Shown one piece after another: positions 21,963 to 34,140 of a stretch of DNA of 64,000 nucleotides (positions are counted from its first letter, which is position 1; the number at the start of each line of letters is the position of its first letter). Position numbers and translations under genes: made by a program. The notes beneath the pieces were generated by a model. That model did no database searches and had not been told where the DNA came from. It saw only the letters and a program-made list of their open reading frames with translations. The stretch comes from Alisma plantago-aquatica (lineage: Eukaryota > Streptophyta > Magnoliopsida > Alismatales > Alismataceae), in the NCBI GenBank assembly GCA_963693085.1, contig OY856409.1, positions 660,981,591-661,045,590 of the forward strand. Reading direction: 5' to 3'.

Positions 21963-22069
21963 CTGCAGTGATGGATAACATTTAGATCTGATTCTATTGA
22001 AATTATGATGATATTCTTGGGTTTCTTATTATTATTGAATCTTCTGTTGTTCCTTTCTTACCATAAATT

Positions 22070-24964
22070 TCAAAAGATGGTAACTAGGAAATCGTCAGTA
22101 AGAAGCTGGTGGATGTTCCTAAGTGGCTTGAGGATAGATGGAAATTTCATGAGTTTTAGATCGTAGTGTTTGATTTTTAAGAAGTGTTTAATAATGTTAA
22201 ACAAAAAATTGTAGTGGTTGAAGATGTGCTCCACAATCTCCACTTCTCTCGTACAAAGGATGCACCTAGATGGACCGATAAAACCTCTTTTGCTTAAATT
22301 TTGGTCTGTGAGGAGTTTGTTATTTAGAAGAAGCCAAAGAAAGATTTTAAGTTTTTGTGGCCATCTATGTTTCCAACTGTTTGAACTTGGTGGGGAGATG
22401 CCTCTGAAAGAAAGGAAAGAGTATGCCTCTTTTGGTGTATATTTCGCACCCCGCCTCCATGTAATGTCATTTGAGGTGTTGTATTCTAACTCATAGATGA
22501 TGTTGTTGAGTTTGACTTGGTTTATATGAGGAAGTATCCAACGTTTGAGAGCATTTGGTCTATTGCTGGTTATAAGGCCAAGAGCTTTGGCCGTGGTGAT
22601 TTTTTCAAGATTTTTTGGGATAATCCAGTCGATGTTCATGTTCTTGATGGTGTTATTTTTGAACCATGGGTCGTCCCAAAAAGATATAACATTGTGAGAG
22701 TGTGGAGGGGTGCAGATGATTTTCTTGATAAGGGTGATATGTTTGTTGATGTACTTCTAAAGTGGCAAAGCCTTATTTTTTTAGTCTTATGCCATGGGGG
22801 GAACCTGGTAGTATTTTCCCATGATCAGGTTTTGCCATATTTTATTTTTGTTGTTTTCTAGGTTATTTGTGATTTTAGTAATCAAGCAGAAAGCGTGGTT
22901 TTCTAGATTTATGATGCCCCATCCACCTTGGTTGATGGGAGTTGTGATGGTTTTCCACTTCACCAAGTGGATGTGCTTTCTCGCTATAGTGGTATTGTGG
23001 TGGTTGTTCCATAGGAAGTTTCTTCTAATTTTGTCAATGGTGTTTCTGGTCTTTGAGAGGAGAGGGATACAGCTGAGGTAGTGAGTAGTAATCATAGTGA
23101 TAGCACTGTTGAGGAGAGTGAGTCGGCCAGCAAGGTTCAGGAAATTATTTGACCAAGAAGATAGTTTGTTTTATATTTTTTCAATGATTGGGTTCCAAGT
23201 CGTATGGGAGATTCTAAGTGGAGTGATGGGGAGACCCAAATAACTGATAGGAAAGTTTTCAATCTTGCACCTAAGAAAGGTTTTGTATTTATTCATCGTA
23301 TGTTGGTCAATGTGAACACCGAAGATGGAGGATTTTTGAAGGTTGATTATGAGCCCTGAGATGTAGGAGAAGATGCCTAAGATCCTGATGGTGTTTATAA
23401 CTGAGTTGTCTTTTGGTGTGATAAGGATTATAGTGTGATCAGCAAATTTAATGATGTTCTCCATACACTTAGGTGGTGTGGCTATCAGCCCTCCATAAAC
23501 CCCTAATTTGATCATTCTGGTGAGGATGGAGGTAACTATGATGAAGAGATAGGGTGAGAGTGGGTCCCCTTGTCTAAGGCCAATTGTATTTTTGAAGTGT
23601 CCAAATGGTGCTCCATTTATGATGGTGGAGAAGTGATTTTTAGAAATGCATGCATGTATCCATTTTATCCATTTGTCAGGGAAGCCAAGGCCCACCAGGG
23701 TTTTGATGAGGCAGTTCCAGTTGATGAAGTCGAAAGCTTTTTCAAAGTCCAATTTGATGGCGAGAATTTTGGTTTTGTTGGTGTAGTAGAAATGGAAAGT
23801 TTCATTTACCATAAGGTAGGCATCTTGAATGCTACGCCCTTTTAGGAAGGTGTTCTGGTTTAGTGGGATGATGTGGTTTATATGGGGTTTTATTCTATTG
23901 ACCAGGGTTTTTGCTATGATTTTGTAAGAGGTGTTGATGAGGATTGTAGGTCTGTATTGTGTTATAAGATCAGGCTAGTCAGATTTCTTGATGAGAGCAA
24001 TGAAGGTTTTGTTCAGGTGTTTAAGAATGCAGTGAGCATTGTTGCTATTTTGGAGATCCTGAAGCATGGTGAGAAAGTCTTTTTTGTAGTGATTCAAATT
24101 TGCAAGGTAGAACTTAACATTTAGGCCATCAGGCCCCGGAGATTTGTTTAGTCCCAGGGATTTGATAGCAAGGTCAAGTTCTTCAGAGAAAAATGGGAGA
24201 GTGAGGGATTGTGGTTGTAAGATTTTTGTAGGGCAGAGAGCATCCCAGTCAAGAGTGTTTAGATAGATAGGTTGATGTTTAGTATTGAAGATGTTTGTGA
24301 AGTGTTTGGCAATGTGTGTTGTAATCGTGTGTTTGTTCATAGTTATGGTTCCATTAATGTTGAGGTAAGCTATAGAGTTTTTCCTATGATTCTTGTTGCA
24401 GATCTTGTGGAAAAATCTTGTGTTTTTGTCTCCATCCTTAGCCCAAGAGATTTTTGCTCTCTATCTCCATTTCAAGTCCAGACAGATTTTGATGTGATCA
24501 ATTTCAGCTTTGATAGAGAGAACAAGAGCAGGGTCCATAGAAGGGTCCTGGTACACATAGAAGAATTGTTGTTCAAGGTCTCTAAGGGAGTTTGATAGGT
24601 TGAGGGGGTGTTGGTGTTTCCAGTTTTTTATGAACTTTTTGATATGTTTAGTGTTTTGAAGCATGTGAAGACCAAGATTTGAGGTGTGAGGTTCAGCAAG
24701 ACATCAGTTGTCTAAGCAAGTTTTTCTAAAGTTTGGGAGGGTGAGCCAAAAGTTGTCAAAGTGGAAGGGTCGGGAGCCCCAAGAAGTAGAAGTGGTGTCA
24801 ATGATAATGGGAAAATGATCTGATATAGCTCTATTTGCAATGTGAACATTTGCAAGATGGAATTTGTCCTCCCAATTGGAGGAGCAGATGAAGTGGTCCA
24901 TCCTGGCAAAAGATTGGTTCCTGGACAAGGTGAAGGCCGCATTGGAGGGTTGGATGTCTATCAT
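22070..24964 (-). pseudogene. LINE ORF2 reverse transcriptase and C-terminal domain
   Basis: One frame runs almost throughout, with stops near 24704, 24461, 23975, 23170 and 22787. Recognisable RT blocks: LGLNKSPGPDGLN, YRPTILINTSYKIIAK, FLKGRSIQDAYL, LDFEKAFDFINW (motif A), GLRQGDPLSPYLF (motif B) and FADHTIIL at the motif C position, where the family has FADD. The second catalytic Asp is His here (codon CAC, 23437-23435). Further down are ISYLGLPI, LAGRLTLL and a zf-RVT-like end (KYTPKEAYSFL, WPQKLKIFLWLLLNNKLLT, CILCTREVEIVEHIFNHY). Stops and the catalytic substitution make it inactive. Confidence 0.88.
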
Positions 24965-25488
24965 GTTGTGAGTAGAGAGAAGATGATGAAGGATCTGTCA
25001 GCGGGAGAAAGGGTAGAAGCGGAGTTTGAAGGGTTGTATCTGTTAGAGGGTTGGGTTATAAGGTTAAAATCCCCTCCGAGGAGCCAGGGAAGATGGTGGA
25101 GAGCAGCCATGATGGAAGATAATTTTGAGAGGAAAGTTGTTTTGTTGTACCCAGGTTCACCATACACTCCTGTAAAGATCCAAGTGAAGCCATCAGAGAT
25201 GTTTTTAAAAGTGAGGGATATGGAAAAGTTATAACTTTCCTTTTTTGTGATAGTGAGAATCTTGTTGTTGTACCCTACTAGAAGGCCACCTTTGAAACTA
25301 GATGGAGGAATTTGAAACCATTTTGATATCGTATTTCCACCAATAGTTTTGAGAGAAAAAGGAGAGAGATTTGTTTTGGCTTCTTGTATAGTTATTAGGT
25401 CAATGTTGTTTTTATAGATGTGGTATCTAATTTCTTTGCGTCTTTTGAGACTGGCAGCCCCACATACATTCCAAGATGTGATTTTCAT
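24965..25488 (-). pseudogene. LINE ORF2 endonuclease domain
   Basis: A 175-codon stretch starting MKITSWNVCGAAS. It carries APE-type endonuclease motifs: TIQEAKTN (catalytic Glu), TGVYGEPGYN and LLGGDFNLI (the GDFN motif). A frameshift at about 24965 moves the rest (ARMDHFICSSNW, ISDHFPIIID with the SDH motif) into the frame used by the RT. In a working element this domain nicks target DNA to prime reverse transcription. Confidence 0.8.
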
Positions 25489-25525
25489 TTCGAAGATGTG
25501 TGTTAATCCGATCCCTACAGGGGTC

Positions 25526-26560
25526 TTATAGGAAACTCAAGTGGTTGAATTTTTTATAAGTTTCTTCTATTTTCCTTTGGTTGGACCACCCCAAGAAACT
25601 TTCTATATTGTCGAGGGCTTTGTGGGCTTTTGGTTCTTGCTCAAATTTAATTCCTATTTTGTCAGCAAATGATGTGAAACTAGCTATATTAGACCAAGAT
25701 GTTATATCTTTGATTTTGTCCAAATCAGAGTCTAACGATGAAGAAGTAGGAGAAGAAAAAGCACTATCATCTGGTTTATATGAGATATTTGAAGTTGATG
25801 ATCTGGGTTCAAAAGTACCTATCTCCAAGCCATTGAAGATGTGTCTTTTCTTAACTCCTTCTGGGTTGGACAACATTGGTTGAATAGACTTGATGATGTT
25901 GTCTCCTTGTCCTTTACTTTTCTGCTTCGGACTCTGCGAAGACCTGATCTCATCAATGATAACATATTTAAGCTTATTCATAGTATCTGAGCTAATATTG
26001 ATGGATGGGTTGCCTCCTTTTGTTTGAGAGGGGAAGGTATTGCTAGGGCTGATGGGGGGATATGGAATGGTCTTTGGGTGGAGAAGAAGTTCTTTGTCTT
26101 TTGATGTTTTGAGATTTGTTTGAGTTTCCCAAAGATGTAGTCGGGGTTGTTTTTCTTTCCCAGACCAAGTGTCTGTCACTAGGTTTGCGGTTTGTATTTA
26201 GGGGTTTCTGCTTTTTGATGGACAATACCATGAAGATGGATGAGCTATAAGGTCTGAGAAGGCAGTCTTAGTAGAAGAGGGGTGTTCAGCTGAGAGTTTT
26301 ATGTTATAAATTGTTTCACCAAGTCTAATGTTGATGGCAGTAGGGAGTGAAATTGCTTGTTTGACAGAGAGGAAATAGAAGGCTTTTATGTATTGAGTAG
26401 GGTAGAGCGTCTCAGGACTGATGTATTGTAGGGTGTCTCCTATAGTATGTGTTATAGCATGTAAGATCTCAACTTCCCAAAGTGTGGAAGAAGGCTTGAG
26501 ATGGCAATCCAGTCTGACGCACGACATGAGATGCCAACTGCTTACAAGTATAATTTTCAA
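25526..26560 (-). pseudogene. LINE ORF1 protein remnant
   Basis: About 345 codons in one frame with stops near 26198 and 26182. The first part (VEILHAITHTIGDTLQYI, AFYFLSVKQAISLPTAINI) resembles the RNA-binding N-terminal region of plant LINE ORF1 proteins (DUF4283-like). The second part is low-complexity and polar (Ser, Lys, Pro, Gln), then ends in EETYKKFNHLSFL and a stop about 37 bp before the ORF2 start. In this class ORF1 encodes a nucleic-acid chaperone that forms the RNP with LINE RNA. No CCHC zinc knuckle is visible. The start codon is not certain because the 5' end may be missing. Confidence 0.65.
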
Positions 26561-26569
26561 AGAGACAAT

Positions 26570-26662
26570 TTTCTCTGAATCTTTCCTGCAGCCAACAACA
26601 TAAGATGATGTAAAGCAAAATGGTCGAACCTGCCATTTAATTCTACCAACAAATCACGTAAG

Positions 26663-26711
<49 letters not shown>

Positions 26712-26840
26712 GCTTGCGATGTGCAGATGAACCGCATGATGACTCATAAAAGGGGGTCGACAAAATTCTCACTATATTGGATGTACAACTGATATCCCAG
26801 CTGTCTCTCACCAGAATCTCTTCTCCAGCTATTCCTGAAA
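26570..26840 (-). other. Coding-like fragments beside LINE 5' end
   Basis: On the minus strand an 84-codon frame runs across an (AT)n repeat, reading IVRILSTPFYESSCGS before it and LRDLLVELNGRFDHFALHHL after it. Splice-like signals occur (TTTCAG near 26839, CTGCAG near 26588, GTAAGC near 26547). These could be exons of a gene disrupted by the LINE, together with 21826-21962, but I could not build a consistent transcript. Confidence 0.25.
26664..26706. repeat. (AT)n microsatellite
   Basis: 43 bp of uninterrupted TA dinucleotides. Confidence 0.95.
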
Positions 26841-26994
26841 TTCAATCTAGATTGCGAGTCTTATGACAACAAAAATATGTTTTTGAATTGGTCGTACAAA
26901 TTTTTTGTCATTTTTTTGTGAGTACATGCCCTATCTGACCATATGAGATAATTTATCATATCCTATTGTTTAGATACAAATATTATCTTACAAT
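26841..26994. other. Spacer
   Basis: AT-rich, no feature seen. Confidence 0.4.
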
Positions 26995-27480
26995 ATTGGA
27001 AGGTCTAAATTAATATGTTTGGGTCAAAAATATTATTTACTTTTATCCATTCCTCATGCCTTATTGAGTTTGATATTATCTTCTCGTTATAGATGTGTCG
27101 TTCTATCATGTCTTACGTGGTTTGATATTATCTTATTATGTAGTCTTATCTTTTCATGTAGTCTTATCTATTACTATAGAAGTACTATCAATAAGACTAA
27201 ATGTCCTATAACATTTTGTGTCAAGATGTGTTGAAATAGGGAGCAAAAGGGTAAAAAGTCAAAAAGATAGAAAGAATGAAAGTGGTTTTTTCGAGCTTAA
27301 AGCTTTTACAAAATAATTCAAGTGATCTTAGAGAGGGGTCCATGCAAGATGGCCATAAAACATCAGACACATAAAATATGATAATGTTAGGGGTCATCCA
27401 TAATTTTTTATGAAAATGTTATTATAAAATGAGGTACTTCTAATGGATGGATGTTAGATTGTTGCTCTCATTTTATTATA
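26995..27480 (+). repeat. LTR-like repeat, left copy (paired with 53248-53678)
   Basis: Diverged direct repeat of 53248-53678. Shared blocks include CCTCATGCCTT, TATCTTCTC, GACTAAATG and TTATTATAA in the same order. It lies about 100 bp left of the giant element, so this pair brackets that element. Family not identified. Confidence 0.55.
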
Positions 27481-27654
27481 TATCCTGTCTAGAATTATGA
27501 TGGTGCACATTGATGGCGGTTTTATATATCCTCAATCTCAAGAGATATCTAATATTCAAGAGGGGGCTTGAATTTACTGTAACATACTCGAATCTAGCAT
27601 ATATGTGAAACATCCCTTCACATGGACCCCTAGTTGATTATATTGACATATAGT

Positions 27655-27790
27655 ATATTTTTCCTAAATACAAAGTACATTAAGACTACTTGGAGACAAT
27701 TAGTATCATGGATATATGTAGTAATATTTTTCCTAAATACAAAGTACATTAAGACTACTTGGAGACAATTAGTATCATGGATATATATGC
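27655..27790 (+). repeat. 69-bp tandem duplication in 5' LTR
   Basis: The block starting ATATTTTTCCTAAATAC at 27655 recurs at 27724, nearly identical. The 3' LTR has one copy (about 47966), so the duplication is private to this LTR. Confidence 0.9.
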
Positions 27791-30429
27791 AGACCCTTAA
27801 TAATTGATATTTAAGATGATATAACCTAGATACATGCAACAATATGAAAATACACCAAATAGTGGGATTGGGTTCAATTTGATACTTCCACATGCACCAA
27901 TGATTATAAGATAAAAGGAAATTTATTTAACATATTATATAGTATCACATTCAAGTAATTCAGAGGAGTGACTATCTTAAATGTAATTTTAGCACACTAG
28001 TAATGAAACCTAATATGAGACATATTCAAAAGGTAAATTTGATTCCAAATCCAGACTCCTTACATCTCATATAGCCTACCTAGCCAATTTTACATTATTT
28101 GGATAACACCTACCCGTTCAATTGAATTAGTTAAGTAATGCATTTAGTTATCTAAGTCTAACTAATATGACCAATGTGCAACTTTATTTCTCCCTAAATT
28201 ACCATGGATTTTCTTTGTCACGCGGGTTAATGGTCAAATGGTGTTTTCCCCATGATCCAAAAGTTCCATATCTTTTTGACTTGATCTCATGGAGAGTCAG
28301 TCGTCTCCTTCATTCACGCTCCTGACTCCCATAAAATTGTCTGCGACTCCACACACAGATATGATCCCTTGGTACTTCTTCTCTTACTGCATTCTTCTCC
28401 CTCTCTCCCATTCACTTCGACTGAATTTCCATTTGTTGTCACCTTCCTTCTCACCTAGCCCTAGCCGCTAGTTCTCCCCTCTCCCATGCCCAGCAGCCCT
28501 GGTAGGGTGAAGGCCTCTGCCCCAACTACATTTGGCAAAGGATATGCAAAGGCTCAGATTGGAGACTACTGCCTCCATCTCCTCCTTGTCATGTGATTGT
28601 TGTTTCCGCCACACCTGCTACTAGTCATCACCTAGACCCTGAGGATCTACTTCCTCCTGCAACAACCTTGAATTGTGGTATGCGCCTACTCCTCTTCCTA
28701 TCTCATGGCATGTATATCTACTATCTTCATTTCTGCATTGGCCAATGGAGGATATGGCTTCGTCTCCTCCTCTCACGATCACTACAACCATCATAGGGAA
28801 TCACCACAGTTAGGGCCACTACAATGCCCAGGCACAACCAAGTAGCCACATACAGATCCTCCCAAACTCCTCTCACCTTGCACCCAAGCATCATGACTGC
28901 AAGAACTTCCACCATGTATTATAGTGGTTGTTTCTGAATCTAACGATCTCTGTATCTCCGCAAAGTGAAGATCAGATCGAGCTTCCACCTTTCCCTCTTC
29001 TCTCACTATTTGCCCCAGCCACCATGATTGTAACATCCCTGACCTGGGTTATGCATTAACCCTAGAAGTTTTGCTTAGGCAAGATAATTAAACCCTTAAT
29101 TTTATTTGGTGAAAAGTAATTAAGGTTCAAGAGGAGCTTATGTTTCAATTTTGGTCATGTTTGAATAATGTTGAAGCAATGTTTTGCTTATTTTGGACTA
29201 ATGTGCAAATTACCCAAGTTAAGGGGTTAACTTGCAGATGTTACATGATAATATGTTCCTCTGGTATTGGGACATTATAATAATGAATATTATGTAGTGG
29301 TATGGTTTCCACATGCTTGGGCACCAAGATAGAGCTTGTTGGACTATGTTTGTTCATTAAAACCCAGTTTTGGTGTAATGTGCAATTTACCTAAAACCTA
29401 GGATTTAATATGCAAATTATCACTTCAATAAGGTCTCTAATGTTTCTTGACATCATGTAGAGCAAATAAAATGAGAGGGGCGCCTCATTTGAATTAAGTT
29501 GGAGGAGAGAGAATCTTGATATTAAAATAATCAAGATTTAAGCCTAATTGAAACCCTAATTCAATTTAATGCAAAAATAAATAAAATAATTTGAAGGACC
29601 TTCAAACAAAATTAATATGGTTGGATTCAGATGTGTGTGTACATCCTTAAGCCTTTCAAAGGCACGAGCATATCCTAAGGAGGTGAAATTCCACTCACCA
29701 TTATTATAAGAAAAAGAAATTCCACTCAAAAATGGATATTAATATTATAAGGGTTAAGGTGCTTAATTTCTTTTCCCTTTATTCTTGGATAATGGAAGGG
29801 AGATAGGTGGGGATAGAGATGACTTTGAATACAAGAAACCAAGGGGGAGATGGTGGCAACAATTTTGGAATTAAAAGACTTTTATAAAGTATTTTCTCTC
29901 TCATTGAATTTCTTATAAAAAGACCCTTTCCAAGCCAAATGAAAGGACGTTTCCGTTTCCACTTCTTCTCTTTGCTTGGAAACTGACCAAGGGAGCTAGG
30001 GAGGATCAGGGGGACGACCCCCAACCTGTTGGTAAGGTTCTTGACCCTTTTTCACCTTGGTTCCATGGTGGAAATAAAAAATAAATCATTGATTTCTTCT
30101 TATTTCAATCTCCTCTTCAACCCTAGCCAATCTTTTCAACCAAAAGCTTGAGGACAAGCCTAGGGGGAGTTGCAAAAGCTTCATCCACCATTTTTGCCGT
30201 GAGCTTGGAGCTTTGGAGCTCAATTGGAGGCGGGTTTTATAACTTTAACCCTTGATTTTGTTATTGCATTCAATTCCTTATCAAATAATGATCATTTCTT
30301 CATTCACAATAATTGATTTGGTTGATTGATGCAATCTCCATGGAAATCACAGCAGATTTCGTGAGTTTAGAGCTTGATGATGATGACATCATCATAAGCA
30401 CACACCTCCCCAAATATCTAGTCCAAATG

Positions 30430-31610
30430 GTTTCAATTGAAATGTTCAAACGGTTTCACAAACCGTTTAAGGGCAAACGGTTTCAAACCGTTTGGAGGTG
30501 TTGACCAGGGTTGACCATTTGGAGATTTGTTGATAATGATGTTGGTTAATGAAACACTAATTATAATTTATTAGTTCCAATTGGTTCATGAGTTGAAGGT
30601 CCATCAATCACCAAACCCTAATCGGGTTAAGTGTTGATTTTATAATCAACTGACTTGGAACTTTGGGTTGATTATCCCAAACGGTTTCAAAACCATTTGG
30701 GGATCACCCAAATGGTCTCAAGACCATTTGAGGGTCACCCAAGACCGTTTGGAGGTCTAGGGTTAAGAATGGTCAAGTGTTTGAAGGTCCAAAGATACCA
30801 AATTGAAATACAATTAAGTGATGATTTGATGATCAATCCAATGACCCAAACCTTAATTGGATGTCATAGATTTTGATGATATGATGGGAAAATGGTCTCA
30901 AGACCGTTTGGAGGTCATACAAACGACCTCAAGACCATTTTAGGTCAGGTCATGTCCAATTTGAATGATGGTCCAATAGTTTCAATGTAATTGATAACAC
31001 ATTGACTAACATTCAAGGTTCAATGGTTTCAATCCCTAATCCAATTGATTCAAAACCCTAATTGATGACCAATTGAAGGATAAATCAGTTGAAGGATGAT
31101 CTATTAAGCTCAATTGAGGTATGGTGATAGGCCCAATTGATGAATGATTATATGAATTCAATGGTTGAAGGAATCAACATTGAGAACCCTAAATCGATTT
31201 GAGTGGTTGAGACCATTTTTGGTCCATGCAGTTTTGAGGAGGTTTGGACCAAACTATCTCAAGACCGTTTGGGACCAAACGATCCCAAACCAGTTGAGTC
31301 TCATGCGGTTTCAAAATTATACTTTAGCAAATGATCTTAAGGATTCACTTTGGCAAACGGTTTCAACCTCAACTTTAGCAAACGATCTTAAGGATTCACT
31401 TTGGCAAACGGTTTCAACCTCAACTTTAGCACACGGTTTCAAGTGTGCACCTTTAGTAAACAGTTTCAAGGTTTAACTTTAGCAAACGGTTTCAAAGTAC
31501 CTACTTTACTAAATAGTTTTGAGTATTCAACCAAGACCGTTTGAGTTCTGATTGGTCAAGACCGTTTGAGGTCTAAGTGACCAAGATCATTTGGAAGATA
31601 ATTAATCAAA
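30430..31610. repeat. Degenerate array of AAACGGTTT/CCGTTT motifs
   Basis: Dozens of short, often palindromic motifs such as AAACGGTTTCAAACCGTTTG and AAGACCGTTTGAGGTC, spaced irregularly about 20-40 bp apart; CAAACGGTTTCAACC recurs at 31344 and 31403. AACGG is the core of MYB-type sites, including the mitosis-specific (MSA) element. No coding sequence. Confidence 0.75.
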
Positions 31611-32085
31611 TTGTATGAACACTTAAGGTGATCAAAGGTCAATTGTTTAAGTGAACAATTACATGATGTAATCCAAGGGTGATTACAATAATGGTACCCT
31701 TAATGAGATAGGGTGATTAGTACCATTTGAATAAATCACTAATGGTCATGATGGTTATGACATAATCATGGTATCAACTCTTATTTCAAGATGAGTGACT
31801 TAGTCTAATCAAATCTGAAGTAAACATCATCTTATAGAAGATGAGAGAGGGGAATTCCTACATGAATAATAATCATGTAGTGGATAAGCCTCAACACCTT
31901 CAACATGAACGATTAAGCAATTAGGGTATGATCCTTAATAAAAAGATCATGAAACCCTAATTAAGGTGGTTGTTGAGCTCTAACCTAAATCTAGGGCAAT
32001 ATCATATGTAACCCAAATCAAGGGTAATGTTGTGACTCTAAACCAGGTCGATAATATGGGGAATTCAAATTCAGGGCAACTTCAT

Positions 32086-32300
32086 AAGAAACCCTAAGTG
32101 AGGGTGAACCCATGAGAAACCCTAATTGAGGGTGAATCCATGAGAAACCCTGATTGAGGGTGAATCTATGAGAAACCCTAATTGAGGGTGAATCCATGAG
32201 AAACCCTAATTGAGGGTGAATCTATGAGAAACCCTAATTGAGGGTGAATCTATGAGAAACCCTAATTGAGGTTGATATTATGAGAAACCCTAATCTAGGG
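32086..32300. repeat. 28-bp tandem repeat carrying teloboxes
   Basis: About seven consecutive 28-bp units of the form GAGAAACCCTAATTGAGGGT plus GAATCCAT. Each contains AAACCCTAA or a one-base variant (AAACCCTGA). Further isolated AAACCCTAA motifs flank it (about 31952, 32318). Confidence 0.92.
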
Positions 32301-33679
32301 TAATGTGATGTGAATAGTAAACCCTAATTATGGGTTATGGAATGAAAAACCCTGATCCAGAGTAATGTCATATGAAATCCTAAATTAGAATAATGTTATC
32401 TGGAACCCTGATGTAATGATGTAATGTAAGACTCAATCTTGGATGATGCCATGCAATGATACAATGATATGTGAAACCCTAGTGATGGTAAGATAGCCAA
32501 TATACTAAAGTGGAGTGTGGCTAACATGAATCAAGTAAGATGATAATGTTATAACCATGTAGGGTAAGGTTGATGAACCATATGAATGGTAATGTGGTTA
32601 TTCTAGTGAGTAAGGGTCTAAGAGACAAGATGATGCCTAGATCCTTATATATATCCAACTCTATACATGTGTATCAACCCTTTACATCTTACAAAGATGA
32701 GGTCAAAAAACTCTTAGGAGTAATTTATGCAATACTATATAATGGAGTGAATAACATCATATGGGTTGAATTACCTAATGTGGTTGATAATGATTTATTC
32801 TATATCAACAATGCCTAACCATTGGATAAGTCCATATCCTTAAAGATAGCTAAACAATTCTAATGTGTAGCCTATGCTCTGTATAATGAGAGTAACAAGT
32901 TAGTGGATAAAGTATTAAGAGGTAAATACCTTAATACAAGGTTAGTTGATTAACTTAAGTAAGATGGAAATGAGAAGAAAGTGATACATCATGACATGAT
33001 AGATATCACATTCAGCATTTCAGGGTAGACATACCTTGATGAACCTCTAATCCAATATTTTTGGTTAAGAAACACATGAAGTGTGTGATATGCAATTGTT
33101 ACAATAAAGATGTAATGAACTCAATATACTTTGATAAATGTTGATTAAAATACTTTGAGAATGGGGTTAAGCCAAATCAATGAGTATGATGTAATCATAC
33201 CATGACAAGGATGAGAAATGAACTCATACCTTAACGTGATGATCATTAATGATATATGATGAGAATGGTGATCATAAGCAAATACTTATGATGTCTTTGA
33301 ATGCTCCTAGAGGTGTGGAGCAATACATTAGGATTGAACTAATAATATGAGCAGGAAACTCTAATTAATGAGAGATGGGAAAACCCTAACCCTAAATTGG
33401 GTAATGGGACATGAGAATCCCCAAAGTGATGTGAATAGTAAGCCCTAACCCTATTAACGGAATAGTGGTGTTACTATATATTACATGTGATAAATGATTT
33501 TGTTGCCTAGTGATAGGTGACAAGATGTGGAATGGCCCTGTGAGCTATATGATTAGATATTGCCTAATGAAAGGTGACAAGATGCTTTATGGACTTTATG
33601 AGCCATGAGAACAAGTGTAGCATAGTAAGAGGTACCAAGATGATGATGGGTCGAAGGAATTTATATTCCATGATCCATG

Positions 33680-34140
33680 TAATCAGGTTTGGAAGAGTCC
33701 AATACCTGGCAGAGGTGTAATACCTATAATCAGGGTTGGTTAAAGTCCAATGCCTGGTTGTGAAATCAGGAGTAGTTAAAGTCCACTGTCTGGCAGTGTA
33801 ATCAGGATTGGTTAGAGTCCAATACCTGGCAGAGGCATGAAGCCTGTAATCAGGAGTGGTTAGAGTCCACTGCCTGGCAGTGTAATCAGGGTTGGTTATA
33901 GTCCAATGCCTGGCGGTGTAATTAGGATTGGTTAAAGTCCAATGTCTGGCAGTGTAATCAGGTTTGGAAAAGTCCAATACCTGGAAGAGGTGTAATGCCT
34001 GTAATCAGGATTGGTTAAAGTCCAATGCCTGGCTGTGAAATCAGGATTGGTAGTGTCCAATGCCTGGCGGTGTAATCAGGTTTGGAAGAGTCCAACACCT
34101 GGCAGAGGCTCAATGCCTGTAATGATGACACAGGATTGGT
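33680..34140. repeat. ~36-50-bp tandem repeat
   Basis: About eleven units built from AATCAGGATTGG, AAAGTCCAATGCCTGGCAG and a variable linker (TGTAAT, or GAGGTGTAATGCCTG). Unit length varies because the linker varies. The minus-strand open frame across it simply reflects the repeat. Confidence 0.9.

Larger units (their letters stand above)
22010..26560 (-). mobile_element. Decayed plant LINE (L1-type), minus strand
   Basis: About 4.5 kb with ORF1 (26560-25526) followed by ORF2 (25488-22070 and slightly beyond). ORF2 order is endonuclease, reverse transcriptase, then a zf-RVT-like C-terminal region, as in plant L1-type LINEs. It is related to the LINE fragments at 1920-5765 and 10015-13855. 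No poly(A) tail or target duplication was resolved, so the ends are approximate and it may be 5'-truncated. Confidence 0.85.

Noticed and set aside
22218..25883. Plus-strand frames across the minus-strand LINE
   Set aside because: Antisense shadows of ORF1/ORF2, which carry the recognisable EN and RT motifs on the other strand.
33564..33977. 137-codon minus-strand frame with YTARHWTLTNPD-type repeats
   Set aside because: It reflects the DNA tandem repeat at 33680-34140; no start context and no independent coding signal.
33680..34140. CRISPR-like array
   Set aside because: Repeat units are degenerate with variable linkers that are themselves repeats, inside a plant LTR; no spacers or cas genes.
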